A stretch of 64,000 nt of DNA from Natrialba aegyptia DSM 13077 (GCF_000337535.1 NZ_AOIP01000016.1:1-64000), one strand, 5' to 3'. Counted from the first letter of the stretch, positions 32,910-42,585 are shown. The notes: a model not told the origin generated them from the sequence alone. Made by a program: numbers and translations.

Positions 32910-34064
32910 ATGCGAGGCAGAAAAGACGTTTCACGTCGCATAGCTATGAAATCTCTGGCAGCCAGCGTCCCCGCGGTAGCAGGGCTAGGCAGCGTCGCGG
33001 GCAGCGTCCGGGCGAACAGCAGTATTGAGTCCGACATCGACGACATCAAACACCGGTACGGCATTCAGGGCGTCTCCGCCGCCGTGCTAGAGAACTCGTC
33101 CTTCAACCACAAGTGGGAGTACGCCTCCGGATACTACACCATCCCCAGCGTTGGGAATAGGGTTCTCACCACAGACCACCGACTCAGAATCGCGAGCGTA
33201 ACCAAGGTGCTGACCGCCTCTGCGGTCCTCAGACTCATAGACCAAGGCCGACTCGGAATGTATGACCAAGTGTTCGGCTCCAACGGTATCCTGTCGGGGT
33301 ACCGCTGGGAGGATCCAGACTTTGACTGTTCCCTCAGGGTCGATGACCTTCTAAGCCACAAGATCAGGACGAAGAACGTCAGCAGGCCGGTGTACAAGTA
33401 TCCGGATCAGGAGAACGCAGATGCCGACGACGCGATCAACGAAGTGCTTCAGGCGGACGAGATAACCAGGGTGACGGAGGACGACTGGTGTGTGACTGAT
33501 GGAGACTACACCAATTGGTCGTACGGCGTGCTCGGCGCGATCGTCGAAGAAGTCGAAGCAGGAATGTTCAGCTACGGCAACACGTTCCGCGACTTCGTCC
33601 GAGATGAACTGCTGGCCAATGTCTCGAACGTGGACAAGGACGGGATGGGGACGGTCGCCGACAAGGAATTCGGCGTCGTTGAGGACGAGGCAGGTCACCA
33701 CGACTACCGCGACAACGAGAGCGTATACGACTCGAAGGCGATGCGGGAACCGGCGTGGGCTTGGGGCTCTTGGGCTGCACGACCGATAGAAATCGCCAGG
33801 ATAACCAGAGCCGTCTACGAGGACGACCTCTGGGATACCACCTACGACGAGTCCGACGCCTACATGCTGTACGACGATTGGCTGTACCACGGCGGTGCAC
33901 AGGCCGGAACGCTGGCGTACGCCTACTGCAACGACGACTTTGCCCTATGTATCCTAATCAACACCCGTAGGAGCCCCGACGACCACAGCGAGTGGGACGA
34001 GTTCGATTCGCCGCGGACGGAACTGAAGACGATGCTGCGCGACAACTGGTCCGAACTGGTGTGA
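32910..34064 (+). CDS. Tat-exported serine hydrolase (beta-lactamase / penicillin-binding-protein family)
   Basis: A 384-residue exported protein with a Tat signal (SRRIAMKSLAASVPAVAGLG, residues 8-27). Class C beta-lactamase-like motifs: S96-V-T-K99 (nucleophile and base), Y200-T-N202, and HGG at 327-329 in place of KTG. The substrate may be a peptide, ester or amide; beta-lactamase activity is not implied. Codon use is foreign: Arg is often AGG or AGA while neighbours use CGN. A TATA element TTATATAG at 32885-32892 suggests a leaderless start at 32910. It borders the transposase island and is probably acquired. Confidence 0.85.
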   Translation: MRGRKDVSRRIAMKSLAASVPAVAGLGSVAGSVRANSSIESDIDDIKHRYGIQGVSAAVLENSSFNHKWEYASGYYTIPSVGNRVLTTDHRLRIASVTKVLTASAVLRLIDQGRLGMYDQVFGSNGILSGYRWEDPDFDCSLRVDDLLSHKIRTKNVSRPVYKYPDQENADADDAINEVLQADEITRVTEDDWCVTDGDYTNWSYGVLGAIVEEVEAGMFSYGNTFRDFVRDELLANVSNVDKDGMGTVADKEFGVVEDEAGHHDYRDNESVYDSKAMREPAWAWGSWAARPIEIARITRAVYEDDLWDTTYDESDAYMLYDDWLYHGGAQAGTLAYAYCNDDFALCILINTRRSPDDHSEWDEFDSPRTELKTMLRDNWSELV

Positions 34065-34322
34065 GAATAGGGTCGCCACTCCGTCGAACGAACGTGGCGC
34101 CTAGACACCCGGACGCTTGACCTGTGGACCGCCGAGAGCAAGGCAATCTTCGAGATCCACGCGGACATGCAAACACATGTGAAAACCCACCATCCGATTA
34201 ATACCACCCAACGGAATCGACCGGAATGCTCCGGACGGATTGGAGTTCGGAATCCCGACCACTATATCTGACTCACGACGGACAACGACAGCTAATTAGG
34301 CCACGCTGGAAACCGGATACAT

Positions 34323-35891
34323 ATGGAAGCTGCGCTGATCATCCTCGACGGCTGGGGACTCAATAATGGCGGCAGAGACGCGGTTCAGGCGGCCGAGACG
34401 CCGGTCTTCGATCGGTTCTCGGAATCGGGATCGTACGGGCGGCTCGAGGTCTCGGGCCGGCGGGTCGGCCTGCCGGACGGCCAGATGGGAAACAGCGAGG
34501 TCGGCCACCTAAACATCGGTGCCGGCCGCGTCGTCTACCAGGAGTACACCCGAATCGCCGACTCCATCGCGGACGGTTCCTTCCGGGAAAACGACGCGAT
34601 CAACACCGCATTCGAGAACGCGCGGGACAACGACGGTCGCGTCCACTTCGTCGGCCTCGTCAGCGACGGTGGCGTCCACTCCGACCAGGAACACCTGCAC
34701 GCGCTCATCGAACTCGCCGCGGACCGCGAGGTCGAGGCCGTCACGCACGCGATCACCGACGGGCGAGACACCTCGCCGACCGGCGGCCGGGAGTACCTGG
34801 AAACGCTCGAGAGCGTCGTCGAGGAGCACGGCACGGGCCATGTCGCGACGGTCTCGGGTCGGTACTACGCGATGGACCGCGACCAGAACTGGGAGCGGAC
34901 GAAACGAGCGTACGACGCGATCGTCGAGCGCGAGGCCGACCACGAGGCTGCCTCGGCGGTCGCAGCGGTCGAGGAATCCTACGACCGCGGCGACACCGAC
35001 GAGTTCGTCGAGCCGACGCTGATCGAGAGCGAGGCGCTACCCGCCTCGGAGAGCGAACGGCGACGCCGCGAGCAGGGCGGGCCGGCGCTCGAAGACGGCG
35101 ATGCGGTCGTCTGGTTCAACTTCCGCTCGGACCGCGCTCGCCAGTTGACGCGCATGCTGGCCGACATCCGTCCGGAAGACTGGTCCGACGAGTTCAGCAT
35201 CAGTCCGCCGGACGCCGAGGTCGTGATGATGACCCAGTACGACAAGACGTTCGACCTGCCGGTGGCGTACCCGCCGAACCAGCCCGAGAACGTGCTGGGG
35301 GAGGTGCTCGCCGACGAGGGGCGGACGCAGCTTCGGATCGCCGAATCGGAGAAGTACGCCCACGTCACCTACTTCTTGAACGGCGGCCGCGAGGTCGAGT
35401 TCGACGGCGAGATCCGCGAGATCGTCGAGAGTCCGGACGTGCCGACCTACGATCTACAACCGGAGATGAGCGCGCCCGAGGTGACAGACACCGCGATCGA
35501 CGTGATAGAGAGCGACGATCCGAACGTGCTCGTGCTCAACTACGCCAACCCGGACATGGTCGGCCACACCGGCGACTACGAGGCCGCGATCGAGGCCGTC
35601 GAAACCGTCGACGCGCAACTCGGGCGACTCGTCGCCGAACTCGAGGCGGCCGGGTCGAACGTCCTCATCACCGCGGACCACGGCAACGCGGACGACATGG
35701 GAACCCCGGAGAATCCGCACACGGCACACACGTACAACGACGTGCCGCTGGTCTACCTGTCCCCCGACGGCACCGACGGCGGGCGAACGGTCCGCGAGGG
35801 CGGCACGCTCGCCGACATCGCGCCGACGATGCTCGAACTGCTCGGCATCGACCAGCCGCCGGAGATGACCGGGGAGTCGCTGCTGGAGTAG
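34323..35891 (+). CDS. gpmI: 2,3-bisphosphoglycerate-independent phosphoglycerate mutase
   Basis: A 522-residue two-domain, di-manganese phosphoglycerate mutase interconverting 3- and 2-phosphoglycerate. The metal ligand Asp9 (ILDGWG) and phosphorylated Ser58 (QMGNSEVGHLNIGAG) are present; the substrate-binding domain (about 85-300) carries HFVGLVSDGGVHS and DGRDTSP; metal ligands return in VLNYANPDMVGHTGDYEA and ITADHGNADDM. Length is typical. Monocistronic. It serves glycolysis and gluconeogenesis in the cytosol. Confidence 0.97.
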   Translation: MEAALIILDGWGLNNGGRDAVQAAETPVFDRFSESGSYGRLEVSGRRVGLPDGQMGNSEVGHLNIGAGRVVYQEYTRIADSIADGSFRENDAINTAFENARDNDGRVHFVGLVSDGGVHSDQEHLHALIELAADREVEAVTHAITDGRDTSPTGGREYLETLESVVEEHGTGHVATVSGRYYAMDRDQNWERTKRAYDAIVEREADHEAASAVAAVEESYDRGDTDEFVEPTLIESEALPASESERRRREQGGPALEDGDAVVWFNFRSDRARQLTRMLADIRPEDWSDEFSISPPDAEVVMMTQYDKTFDLPVAYPPNQPENVLGEVLADEGRTQLRIAESEKYAHVTYFLNGGREVEFDGEIREIVESPDVPTYDLQPEMSAPEVTDTAIDVIESDDPNVLVLNYANPDMVGHTGDYEAAIEAVETVDAQLGRLVAELEAAGSNVLITADHGNADDMGTPENPHTAHTYNDVPLVYLSPDGTDGGRTVREGGTLADIAPTMLELLGIDQPPEMTGESLLE

Positions 35892-36008
35892 CCGACTCGC
35901 CGTCTCGAGCGATGCGGCCCTGTTGAACTCGGGCGGTGATAGATCCAGTACGCTCTGCGCTCAATACAGAGGATGTACTTATCGGTGCAGGCAGTGTATT
36001 GTCTCTAT

Positions 36009-36296
36009 ATGCCCGAAGAAGTCCTGTTCAAATCAGAGAGCGACCAGACCCGAGAAGACATCGCATCGTATCTTCGCAGTGTCGCTAATAAGCTCGAACA
36101 AGGGGGTGCAGTCACACTAAAATCCGGTTCCGAGTCCGTGACAATGGAACCGCCAGCCCGTCCGACGTTTGAGGTCAAAGCCGAACGCGAAGGGCCAACG
36201 GACGGACCCGGTGAATTGAGTATCGAGTTCGAACTCGAATGGGACGAGAACGGCAGTGAAGGGAACGGCGGGAGCGGCCAGTTAGAAATCGAGTAA
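36009..36296 (+). CDS. Amphi-Trp domain-containing protein
   Basis: A 95-residue protein, MPEEVLFKSESDQTREDIAS onward, matching the small amphi-Trp domain family: two helices (EDIASYLRSVANKLEQG), a beta hairpin (AVTLKSGSESVTMEPP), and FEVKAEREGPTDGPGELSIE. The typical C-terminal Trp is in FELEWDEN. The last 15 residues are disordered. Start at ATG 36009; an upstream in-frame ATG at 35973 is unlikely. Function of the family is unknown. Downstream, 36297-36548 has no gene. Confidence 0.85.
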   Translation: MPEEVLFKSESDQTREDIASYLRSVANKLEQGGAVTLKSGSESVTMEPPARPTFEVKAEREGPTDGPGELSIEFELEWDENGSEGNGGSGQLEIE

Positions 36297-36548
36297 GCAA
36301 TTAGCACACCCACTTATCGGATGGTTCACCGTAGAAGTTGGTGGAATAAATTCCGGGAGAAGGCATCTATGACGCCCTTCTACCCTCGCGTGTTTCCGGA
36401 GCGATTCCTCGCGGTGAGTGTCGTCTGTTGGGAACTGTTACAGCACGTAACCGCCAGCGGAAGGCGGGATCGTTTCACGATGGCAGTCCCTGGTTTCCGG
36501 GGTAAATGGCGTGCATAACTACAACCGATATCGACGTGTTCCGTTGGC

Positions 36549-36818
36549 ATGGATCTCGATAAACACGCCGCTGAACGCCGCCGGTTCGCGCGATTGCTCG
36601 GCACTGATGGTGATCCCGGTTCCGGGCTGCCGATCGGCGCTGGTTCGCGTCGGCATCCCGGGCGTGCGTCCGGGTCTCCCTCCAATCTGGGGACCGATCC
36701 CAAGTCGAATTCGAATTCGAGTTCAGATTCGGATTTGGACCCGGATGCAACCACCCATCACGCGGCTTCGACCCCAGCACGGGAAGCGCCGACATCCGGA
36801 ACGAAACGAGAGGACTAA
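36549..36818 (+). CDS. Possible small disordered protein
   Basis: An 89-residue frame starting MDLDKHAAERRRFARLLGTD followed by a Gly/Ser/Asp-rich disordered stretch including SNSNSSSDSDLDPD, encoded by an imperfect TCGAATT/C repeat (36710-36740). Only the first 18 residues look like a folded helix. No homolog recognised. The surrounding 36297-36946 has no other supported gene. Confidence 0.3.
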   Translation: MDLDKHAAERRRFARLLGTDGDPGSGLPIGAGSRRHPGRASGSPSNLGTDPKSNSNSSSDSDLDPDATTHHAASTPAREAPTSGTKRED

Positions 36819-36946
36819 CAGCCGTTCACCGCGGGTATTCGCCACGCAAACTGCTTTTCGGCTCCCGTCCGATCGTCCACTGCTCTCCGCCTCCTCGCGC
36901 GTTCGATCACAAACTGAACTCGGAGTGTGAGGTATGGCGTGTAAGT

Positions 36947-37333
36947 CTACGCCCCGAGTTCGGGAAGCACCGAGTTCAGCGCGGTCGCGACCTCCTCGAA
37001 GTCCTTGAGCGTGAGCCCGTCGGTGGTGATGATGACGCCGTCGCTGTCGGTCGTCACGCGGAGTAAGAATCCGTTGTCGAAGACGCGGATGGTGTAGTTG
37101 TACTCGCCGAGTTCGGAGCGTTCGTAAGCGGTTTGGACGGTTTTGAAGCCGCGCCACTCGTGTCCGATGAACGTCGAGAGGTCGGCGTCGCGTTCGAGGT
37201 CGTCGCGGAGGTAGAGCTGTTCGTAGTCGTCGCGAGTGAAGTAGGTGACAGAGCGGAGACTATCGCCGATGGCGGTTCGGCAGGTTGTAATGATTTTGTC
37301 CGTGGCTCCCGGGGTCAGAAGGCTTGTGGCCAT
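36947..37333 (-). CDS. Conserved haloarchaeal protein (DUF7522-like)
   Basis: A 128-residue protein: an N-terminal helical half (CRTAIGDSLRSVTYFTRDDY, then EQLYLRDDLERDADLSTFIG) and a C-terminal beta half (EYNYTIRVFDNGFLLRVTTD, then GVIITTDGLTLKDFEEVAT). This layout recurs in many haloarchaeal genomes (DUF7522 by memory). Soluble, no catalytic motif. metY lies upstream on the same strand with an 87-base gap, but no functional link is evident. Confidence 0.75.
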   Translation of the reverse strand: MATSLLTPGATDKIITTCRTAIGDSLRSVTYFTRDDYEQLYLRDDLERDADLSTFIGHEWRGFKTVQTAYERSELGEYNYTIRVFDNGFLLRVTTDSDGVIITTDGLTLKDFEEVATALNSVLPELGA

Positions 37334-37420
37334 AGTGGGTCGTTGGACGCGGAGCCCTTAATCTCTCGTCTCTTGTGCCCCGGTCCCGATCTCGTTGCTC
37401 GTCTCTCAGCCCCTGATGGT

Positions 37421-38758
37421 TCAGATCTGTTCGATCGCCCGGTCGAGATCGGCGACGATGTCGTCGACGTCCTCGATTCCGACCGAGAGCCGGACGAGGT
37501 CGTCCGTGGTGCCGCTCGCCAGTTTCTCTTCCTCGGTGAGTTGCTGGTGGGTCGTGCTCGCTGGGTGGATGATCAGCGTCTTCGCGTCGCCGACGTTTGC
37601 GAGCAGGCTGGCGAGTTCAACCTCGTTGCAGACGGTTTCGGCGGCGTCGTACCCGCCCTCGAGACCGAAGGTGATCATGCCGCCGTAGCCGACGGCGGAC
37701 GTCCCGTCCGTCGAGGATCGGCTCGCTTCGCTCGTCTCACCGCCCTCGAGGTACTTCCGGGCGTTCTCGTGGGTTTCGTGGCTCTCGAGGCCGGGATAGT
37801 TGACCCACGAGATTGCCGGGTGGTCCGCGAGGTACTCGGCGACGGCCATCGCGTTCTCGCTGTGCTTTTCCATCCGCAGCGGCAGCGATTCGAGTTTCTG
37901 CAGCGTTACCCAGGCGTCGAACGGCGACTGTTGATTGCCCAGATCGCGCAGGCCGCGCGTGCGGGCGGCGAGAGCGAAGGCTTGCTCGCCGAAGGTCTCG
38001 TAGAAATTGATGCCGTGATACGCCGGGTTCGGCTCCGTTAGCTCGGGATAATCCCCTTCTGGCCAGGGGAACGAGCCGCCGTCGACGAGGACGCCGCCCA
38101 CGGTCGACCCGGCCCCGTGGAGCCACTTCGTCGTCGAGTTCCAGACCAGATCGGCACCGTGATCGAGGGGTCGACACAGGTACGGCGTCGCGAAGGTGTT
38201 GTCGACCAACAGCGGCACGTCGCGCTCGTGAGCGATGTCGGCGACGCGTTCGATATCCGGTGTGACGAGCGCGGGGTTGCCGATCGTTTCCAGGTGGACG
38301 AAGGCGGTGTCGTCGTCGATCGCATCCGCGTAGGCGTCGTAATCGAGCGTGTCGACGAACTTCGTTTCGATACCGCGCTTTGCGACGGTGTGGGTGAGGT
38401 ACGTGTACGTGCCGCCGTACAGCGAGGAGGCCGACACGATGTTGTCGCCCACGTCCGCGAGGATGAAGGTAGCGAGATCGAACGCGGCCATTCCCGACGC
38501 GGTGGCGAGCGCGCCGACGCCGCCCTCGAGTTCGGCGATGCGCTCCTCTAACATCGCGTTCGTCGGGTTCATGATCCGCGAGTAGATGTTGCCGAACTCC
38601 TCCAAGCCGAACAGGGCGGCGGCGTGATCCGTGTCGTCGAACTCGTAGGAGGTCGTCTGGTACAGCGGCGGTGCGCGCGCCCCCGTCGTCGGATCGGACG
38701 CCTGTCCGGCGTGGATGCTGTTCGTGGCGAACCGGTGGTCGGTGGGGTCGTCTCCCAT
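37421..38758 (-). CDS. metY: O-acetylhomoserine aminocarboxypropyltransferase (MetY-type)
   Basis: A 445-residue fold-I PLP enzyme of the Cys/Met-metabolism family. It uses O-acetylhomoserine and sulfide to make homocysteine (direct sulfhydrylation). NSIHAGQ (13-19), IYSRIMNPTN (58-67), and PLP-Lys211 in NSTTKWLHGAG identify it; length over 430 with the YHGINFYETFG insert (about 240-250) favours MetY over cystathionine gamma-synthase. An extra Ser/Glu/Thr-rich loop lies at about 330-348. Start at ATG 38758. A related but shorter PLP enzyme is at 45449. Confidence 0.92.
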   Translation of the reverse strand: MGDDPTDHRFATNSIHAGQASDPTTGARAPPLYQTTSYEFDDTDHAAALFGLEEFGNIYSRIMNPTNAMLEERIAELEGGVGALATASGMAAFDLATFILADVGDNIVSASSLYGGTYTYLTHTVAKRGIETKFVDTLDYDAYADAIDDDTAFVHLETIGNPALVTPDIERVADIAHERDVPLLVDNTFATPYLCRPLDHGADLVWNSTTKWLHGAGSTVGGVLVDGGSFPWPEGDYPELTEPNPAYHGINFYETFGEQAFALAARTRGLRDLGNQQSPFDAWVTLQKLESLPLRMEKHSENAMAVAEYLADHPAISWVNYPGLESHETHENARKYLEGGETSEASRSSTDGTSAVGYGGMITFGLEGGYDAAETVCNEVELASLLANVGDAKTLIIHPASTTHQQLTEEEKLASGTTDDLVRLSVGIEDVDDIVADLDRAIEQI

Positions 38759-38803
38759 GCCACCACGGTTCAGGGCCGAAGCGCGTAAAGCCACTAGATG
38801 GCG

Positions 38804-39631
38804 TCAATCCCGGCGAGCGGCCGTCCCGATTACGATCGCCACCATAACTGCGACGAGCGCGAGTGTCCCCGTAAAGCCGGGCAGCGACTCGGCGGGGGTA
38901 TCGGTGAGGAGGCCGCTTTCGCCGGATTCCGCGTCGCCGTCAGCGGATCGATTGTGTCCCGCCTCGGTTCCACCATCACCGACGGTCACGGTCCCGGCCT
39001 CGACCGCGGGTTCGACGGGGCTGCCGCCGTCGGCGTCGACCTGCATCGACGCGACGCTCACGTCGGCCGTTCCCGCCTCGACGCCGTCGACCTCGATCCA
39101 CGCCAGCGTGACGTTCGTCGCACCGGCCGTTATCTCGTCGTTCAGGTCCGCGGCTTCCACGGTGAGCGACTGGCCGTCCGCGCTGACGATGGGATCGCTC
39201 GTCAGCCCGAACCGATCGGGGTAGCTAGCGTTTGCGACCGTCGCCACGCCCTCCGAACTGAACTCGAGTTCGAGTTTGTAGCCCGCGAGCCCCTCCGGCG
39301 CGTCGGTCAGCGCGATGCGGTGCGTTCCGGTGTCGCCGGGAGCGATCGTCCCGTTGGAGACGACGAGTTCGGGGTCGTCTGCGGCGACGGAGGCCGAAGT
39401 CGATGCGTCCGTGGCGGCGATTCCGGACGAGGCGACGCCGGCGGTCGAGCCGGCACCGCTGACCGGGGCGACGACGCCGAGTCCGAGGACGATCCCGATC
39501 GCGAGGGCGAGGATGGCGACGACCGCGCGGGAGAGTCGGCGCGACCAGTCCCCGTCCTCGATTCGGGTCCGACTTTGAGTCCGCGACTGGTCTCGCGTCT
39601 CGGAAACCGGCTCGCTATCGTGGCGATACAT
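38804..39631 (-). CDS. Surface-anchored cohesin-like protein with PGF-CTERM-like tail
   Basis: A 275-residue exported protein. A signal helix lies at about 36-56 (VVAILALAIGIVLGLG). Residues about 86-215 form a cohesin-like beta-sandwich: VSNGTIAPGDTGTHRIALTD, then LAGYKLELEFSSEGVATV and TNVTLAWIEVDGVEAG. A Ser/Glu/Asp stalk leads to LPGFTGTLALVAVMVAIVIG and AARRD, the layout of PGF-CTERM archaeosortase A substrates. It starts four bases after the stop of the PhoX-dockerin gene upstream, so both are cotranscribed; it is a candidate anchor for that dockerin. Confidence 0.8.
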   Translation of the reverse strand: MYRHDSEPVSETRDQSRTQSRTRIEDGDWSRRLSRAVVAILALAIGIVLGLGVVAPVSGAGSTAGVASSGIAATDASTSASVAADDPELVVSNGTIAPGDTGTHRIALTDAPEGLAGYKLELEFSSEGVATVANASYPDRFGLTSDPIVSADGQSLTVEAADLNDEITAGATNVTLAWIEVDGVEAGTADVSVASMQVDADGGSPVEPAVEAGTVTVGDGGTEAGHNRSADGDAESGESGLLTDTPAESLPGFTGTLALVAVMVAIVIGTAARRD

Positions 39632-39635
39632 CGAC

Positions 39636-42266
39636 TTACAACTCGTCGTAGAGGGCGACGGTGTCGTCGTAGTCGATCTGGCCGTTCTCGTTGAAGTCGA
39701 ACGCGTCTTCGTTCAACTGGACCGCGTCGTCGTCGATGTTCTCGAACAGCACGACCACGTCGTCGTAGTCGACCCGGCCGTTGCCGTTGACGTCCTCGAA
39801 CTTCCCGTCGCCGTCGGGGTCGGTCGGCGAACCGCCGCCCGGTCCGCCACCGATCGGCGGCGGGCCGGTGACGACGACGCCCGGCCGGCGCTGCGGTTCG
39901 ATCGGCATCCCCGAGTCGTCGTCCAGATCGTGAACCTCGACCGTCGCGTCCGTCGCTCCCGCGCCGACGCCCTCGAGTTCGATCGTCGCCAGCGTCGCCT
40001 CCGTCGTCCCCGGCTCGATCTCGTTCTCGATGTCCGCGAACCTGAACTCGACCGCGGAGCCGTCCTCGCTGATCTCCGGCGCTGCGGTGAGTTCGAATCC
40101 GTCGCCGTAGGTGGCGTCCGTAATCGACGCGACGTCGGTGTGATCGAGTGTCACGGTGACGCGACCGCCTGCGATGCCGTTCGGCAGCGACGACAGCGTC
40201 AGGTCGATCTCGCCGGTCGCCTCCTGGCTGACCGCCAGCGAGTCGACGCGGATCACCGCCGGGGGTTCGTACACCCACATGGCGTCGTTGGGGTAGGAAC
40301 GGCCGAAGCTTCCCTTGTCCTCACAGAGCAGCACCCGCCCGTCGTCCATCACCATGACGTTGTCGACGTTGATGAGCGAGGCGTCCTGCAGCGACTCCGA
40401 ATCGCTCGCGTTCGGCCCGACGACGACCGGTTCGAGCCGCGAGACGTTGTACTCCGACTCGAGTTCGGCGCGGTAGACGACGCCGGTGTCGACCTCGTCG
40501 AATCGCAGCTCTCCCTCGTCGTCGGTCATGGAGCCGCCGAGCGAGGAGATGCCGAAGTAGATGAAGTCGCCGGGTGCGGCCTCGTCGTGGGAGTCGATCC
40601 CCTCGGCCTTGTTGAACTCGATGCTGGCACCGATCTCCTTGGCGGCCGCGCGGGTTTCGAGGAAGGGGACGCGACGGAGGTCTTCGTCGACGCCGTCGGG
40701 ACCGTCCGCTTCGTACTGGGCGGCCCACTCGACGATTTCCTCGTCGGTGATGTAATCCCGGTTGCCGTTGATGGCGACCTCCTCGTCGGCCTCGGCGAGC
40801 GCCGTCTCGAGGTCTTCCTCCCAGTCGGTCTCGGCGTGGGTTTCGAGGTAGTCGACCTGCGTCACGCCGTCGTACTCGGCGATCCAGGACTCGACCTCGG
40901 CGTTGCTGGCGGTGCCGAGTTCGAGCCACTCGACGGCGAGGTCGGTTTCGCCGACCGTGCCCTCGCCGATCTCGCTCGCCTTGATCGCGTACAGCGTTCC
41001 GCGGACGTCCATCGGGTCGTCGTACGCCGGAATCGGCTCGTCGGCGACGAACTTGTAAATCCCCTTCGCGCCGCCGTCGGAGGCGAGGTAGACGGTGCGC
41101 TCGTCGGGCAGGACTTCGGGGCACTCCCAGGCGGACCGACCGAAGACGTGGTGTTTGACGGGCGTCGGTTCGTCGGCGGTCGGCTCGGTGATCTCGACGA
41201 TCTTCCCGTAGCGGTAGCGGTTGGGGAACACCTCGTCCTCGATGGGCTGGGGCGTGTTCTCGCCGTCGGCGATGTCGACCGGCTCAGCGCCGAGGTGGTA
41301 GGCGATCTTCTCGGTCCCCCTGTTGTTGCTCAGCCCCATCGGGTACCAGCTGTCCGCGCCGAAGATCTCCTCGAGCGAGTTCTCGACGTCCAGGATGTTC
41401 GGTCGATTCCAGAACTCGCTGCCCCCGCGGAGGCCGACGCCGCTTCCCTGCTCGACGATGTCGCCGACCGTCGCGAGACCGTTCACCCGCGCGTGGCCGT
41501 ACTCCTCTTCGGCCGACAGCGGCGTCTCCCACGGGCTGAGATCGCCGTAGCAGTTGATCTTCGTGCCGCCGATCGCGCGGAACGCGTCGGTGTTTTCGAG
41601 TTCCATCGCGTTCTCGAGGTCGGCCTGCCAGTAGCCGTCCGCGTCGCGGTACAGCGGCGTCCGCGAGATCGCCCCCGGTCGCGTCTCGTTGTTGGTAAAG
41701 AGGTAGCCCTCCGTGCCGTCGTCGTTCGTCGCGACGAAGAAGTTCATGTCGGCCTGCTCGCCGATGCCCTCGTAATTCTCCTCGACGATGTCGCCGAGGT
41801 CCTCGCCGGCCGGCGTCTGCGGGTGGCCGAAGCGCTCGGTCCCGCCGTTGATCTCGTCTCCCGCCTGAACGAGGAGCCGATACTGGCCGGCGGCGGACTG
41901 CACTTCGGCCTGTTCCGCGTTGGTCCGCGGCGCGTCCAGCTCGTCGAACTCGTCGCTCGTCCCGTCGAACGTGAACTGGAAATCGTCGATGACGCCGACG
42001 CCGCCGCGGTCGAACGGCGCAGGGTTGTCCTCGCTCGGATGCTGGAGACTGTATAGCAACTCGCCCGTCTCGAAGACGAACGGACCCGTGACCTCGGCAC
42101 CGCGCGCCGTCGTCGAAAACCGCTTGATGTTCCCGTTGACGTACGGTGCCGTCTTCGTGTCGTGTTCGTCCTCCCCATCGGCCGCGTGGGCCGTCCCGAG
42201 TAATCCCGCCCCGAGCGCCGCCGCCGTCGACGATGCCATCAGCGTCCGCCTGGTGTATTCGACCAT
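39636..42266 (-). CDS. PhoX-type (DUF839) exported protein with cohesin-like and dockerin domains
   Basis: An 876-residue exported protein. A Tat signal (YTRRTLMASSTAAALGAGLL, residues 4-23) is followed by a DUF839/PhoX beta-propeller (about 40-660), with NIKRFSTTARGAEVTGPFVF and VYLASDGGAKGIYKFVAD; PhoX enzymes are calcium/iron alkaline phosphatases. Residues about 668-798 are a cohesin-like sandwich. After a Gly/Pro linker, residues 815-876 form a type I dockerin: DVNGNGRVDYDDVVVLFENI and DFNENGQIDYDDTVALYDEL, two calcium loops. A TATA box is at 42297-42305. Cotranscribed with the anchored cohesin gene. Phosphatase activity is inferred. Confidence 0.85.
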   Translation of the reverse strand: MVEYTRRTLMASSTAAALGAGLLGTAHAADGEDEHDTKTAPYVNGNIKRFSTTARGAEVTGPFVFETGELLYSLQHPSEDNPAPFDRGGVGVIDDFQFTFDGTSDEFDELDAPRTNAEQAEVQSAAGQYRLLVQAGDEINGGTERFGHPQTPAGEDLGDIVEENYEGIGEQADMNFFVATNDDGTEGYLFTNNETRPGAISRTPLYRDADGYWQADLENAMELENTDAFRAIGGTKINCYGDLSPWETPLSAEEEYGHARVNGLATVGDIVEQGSGVGLRGGSEFWNRPNILDVENSLEEIFGADSWYPMGLSNNRGTEKIAYHLGAEPVDIADGENTPQPIEDEVFPNRYRYGKIVEITEPTADEPTPVKHHVFGRSAWECPEVLPDERTVYLASDGGAKGIYKFVADEPIPAYDDPMDVRGTLYAIKASEIGEGTVGETDLAVEWLELGTASNAEVESWIAEYDGVTQVDYLETHAETDWEEDLETALAEADEEVAINGNRDYITDEEIVEWAAQYEADGPDGVDEDLRRVPFLETRAAAKEIGASIEFNKAEGIDSHDEAAPGDFIYFGISSLGGSMTDDEGELRFDEVDTGVVYRAELESEYNVSRLEPVVVGPNASDSESLQDASLINVDNVMVMDDGRVLLCEDKGSFGRSYPNDAMWVYEPPAVIRVDSLAVSQEATGEIDLTLSSLPNGIAGGRVTVTLDHTDVASITDATYGDGFELTAAPEISEDGSAVEFRFADIENEIEPGTTEATLATIELEGVGAGATDATVEVHDLDDDSGMPIEPQRRPGVVVTGPPPIGGGPGGGSPTDPDGDGKFEDVNGNGRVDYDDVVVLFENIDDDAVQLNEDAFDFNENGQIDYDDTVALYDEL

Positions 42267-42296
42267 GCACTCGGTTCAGGAAGCGAGAATGACGTG

Positions 42297-42305
42297 AAAT
42301 TTTAT
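42297..42305 (-). promoter_or_regulatory. TATA box of the PhoX-dockerin operon
   Basis: TTATAAAAT-like sequence on the minus strand, about 31 bases upstream of the ATG at 42266, predicting a very short leader. The rest of the gene-free stretch 42267-42585 shows a second TATA-like element near 42372-42380 but no coding sequence. Confidence 0.5.
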
Positions 42306-42585
42306 AATAGGTGACTAGTGCATTATATCGCGATCCGGACCGGCACCGAGCGCTCTGTCCCCTATTGCACCATATATAGCTTGTGGCCGATTTGTATAGC
42401 CGCGCTCGGCCACCTCGAACGAGAACGCACGATGTCACGGCTTCGGCCACCGACGCACATCGGCTCCCGGCGCGCACAGCGCCTGCGCTAGGGCTACTTA
42501 CTGTCCCGCATGGAGAACTGAACCGCTGGTTCGCCAGTAAAACGATCGCGTTCGAGTCCCGAAGCGAACGGAACTCGCAGCCGGC

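Noticed and set aside
40561-42297. Long plus-strand frames opposite the PhoX-dockerin gene
   Set aside because: High-GC antisense frames are common in haloarchaea; the minus-strand protein has clear domains and codon bias.
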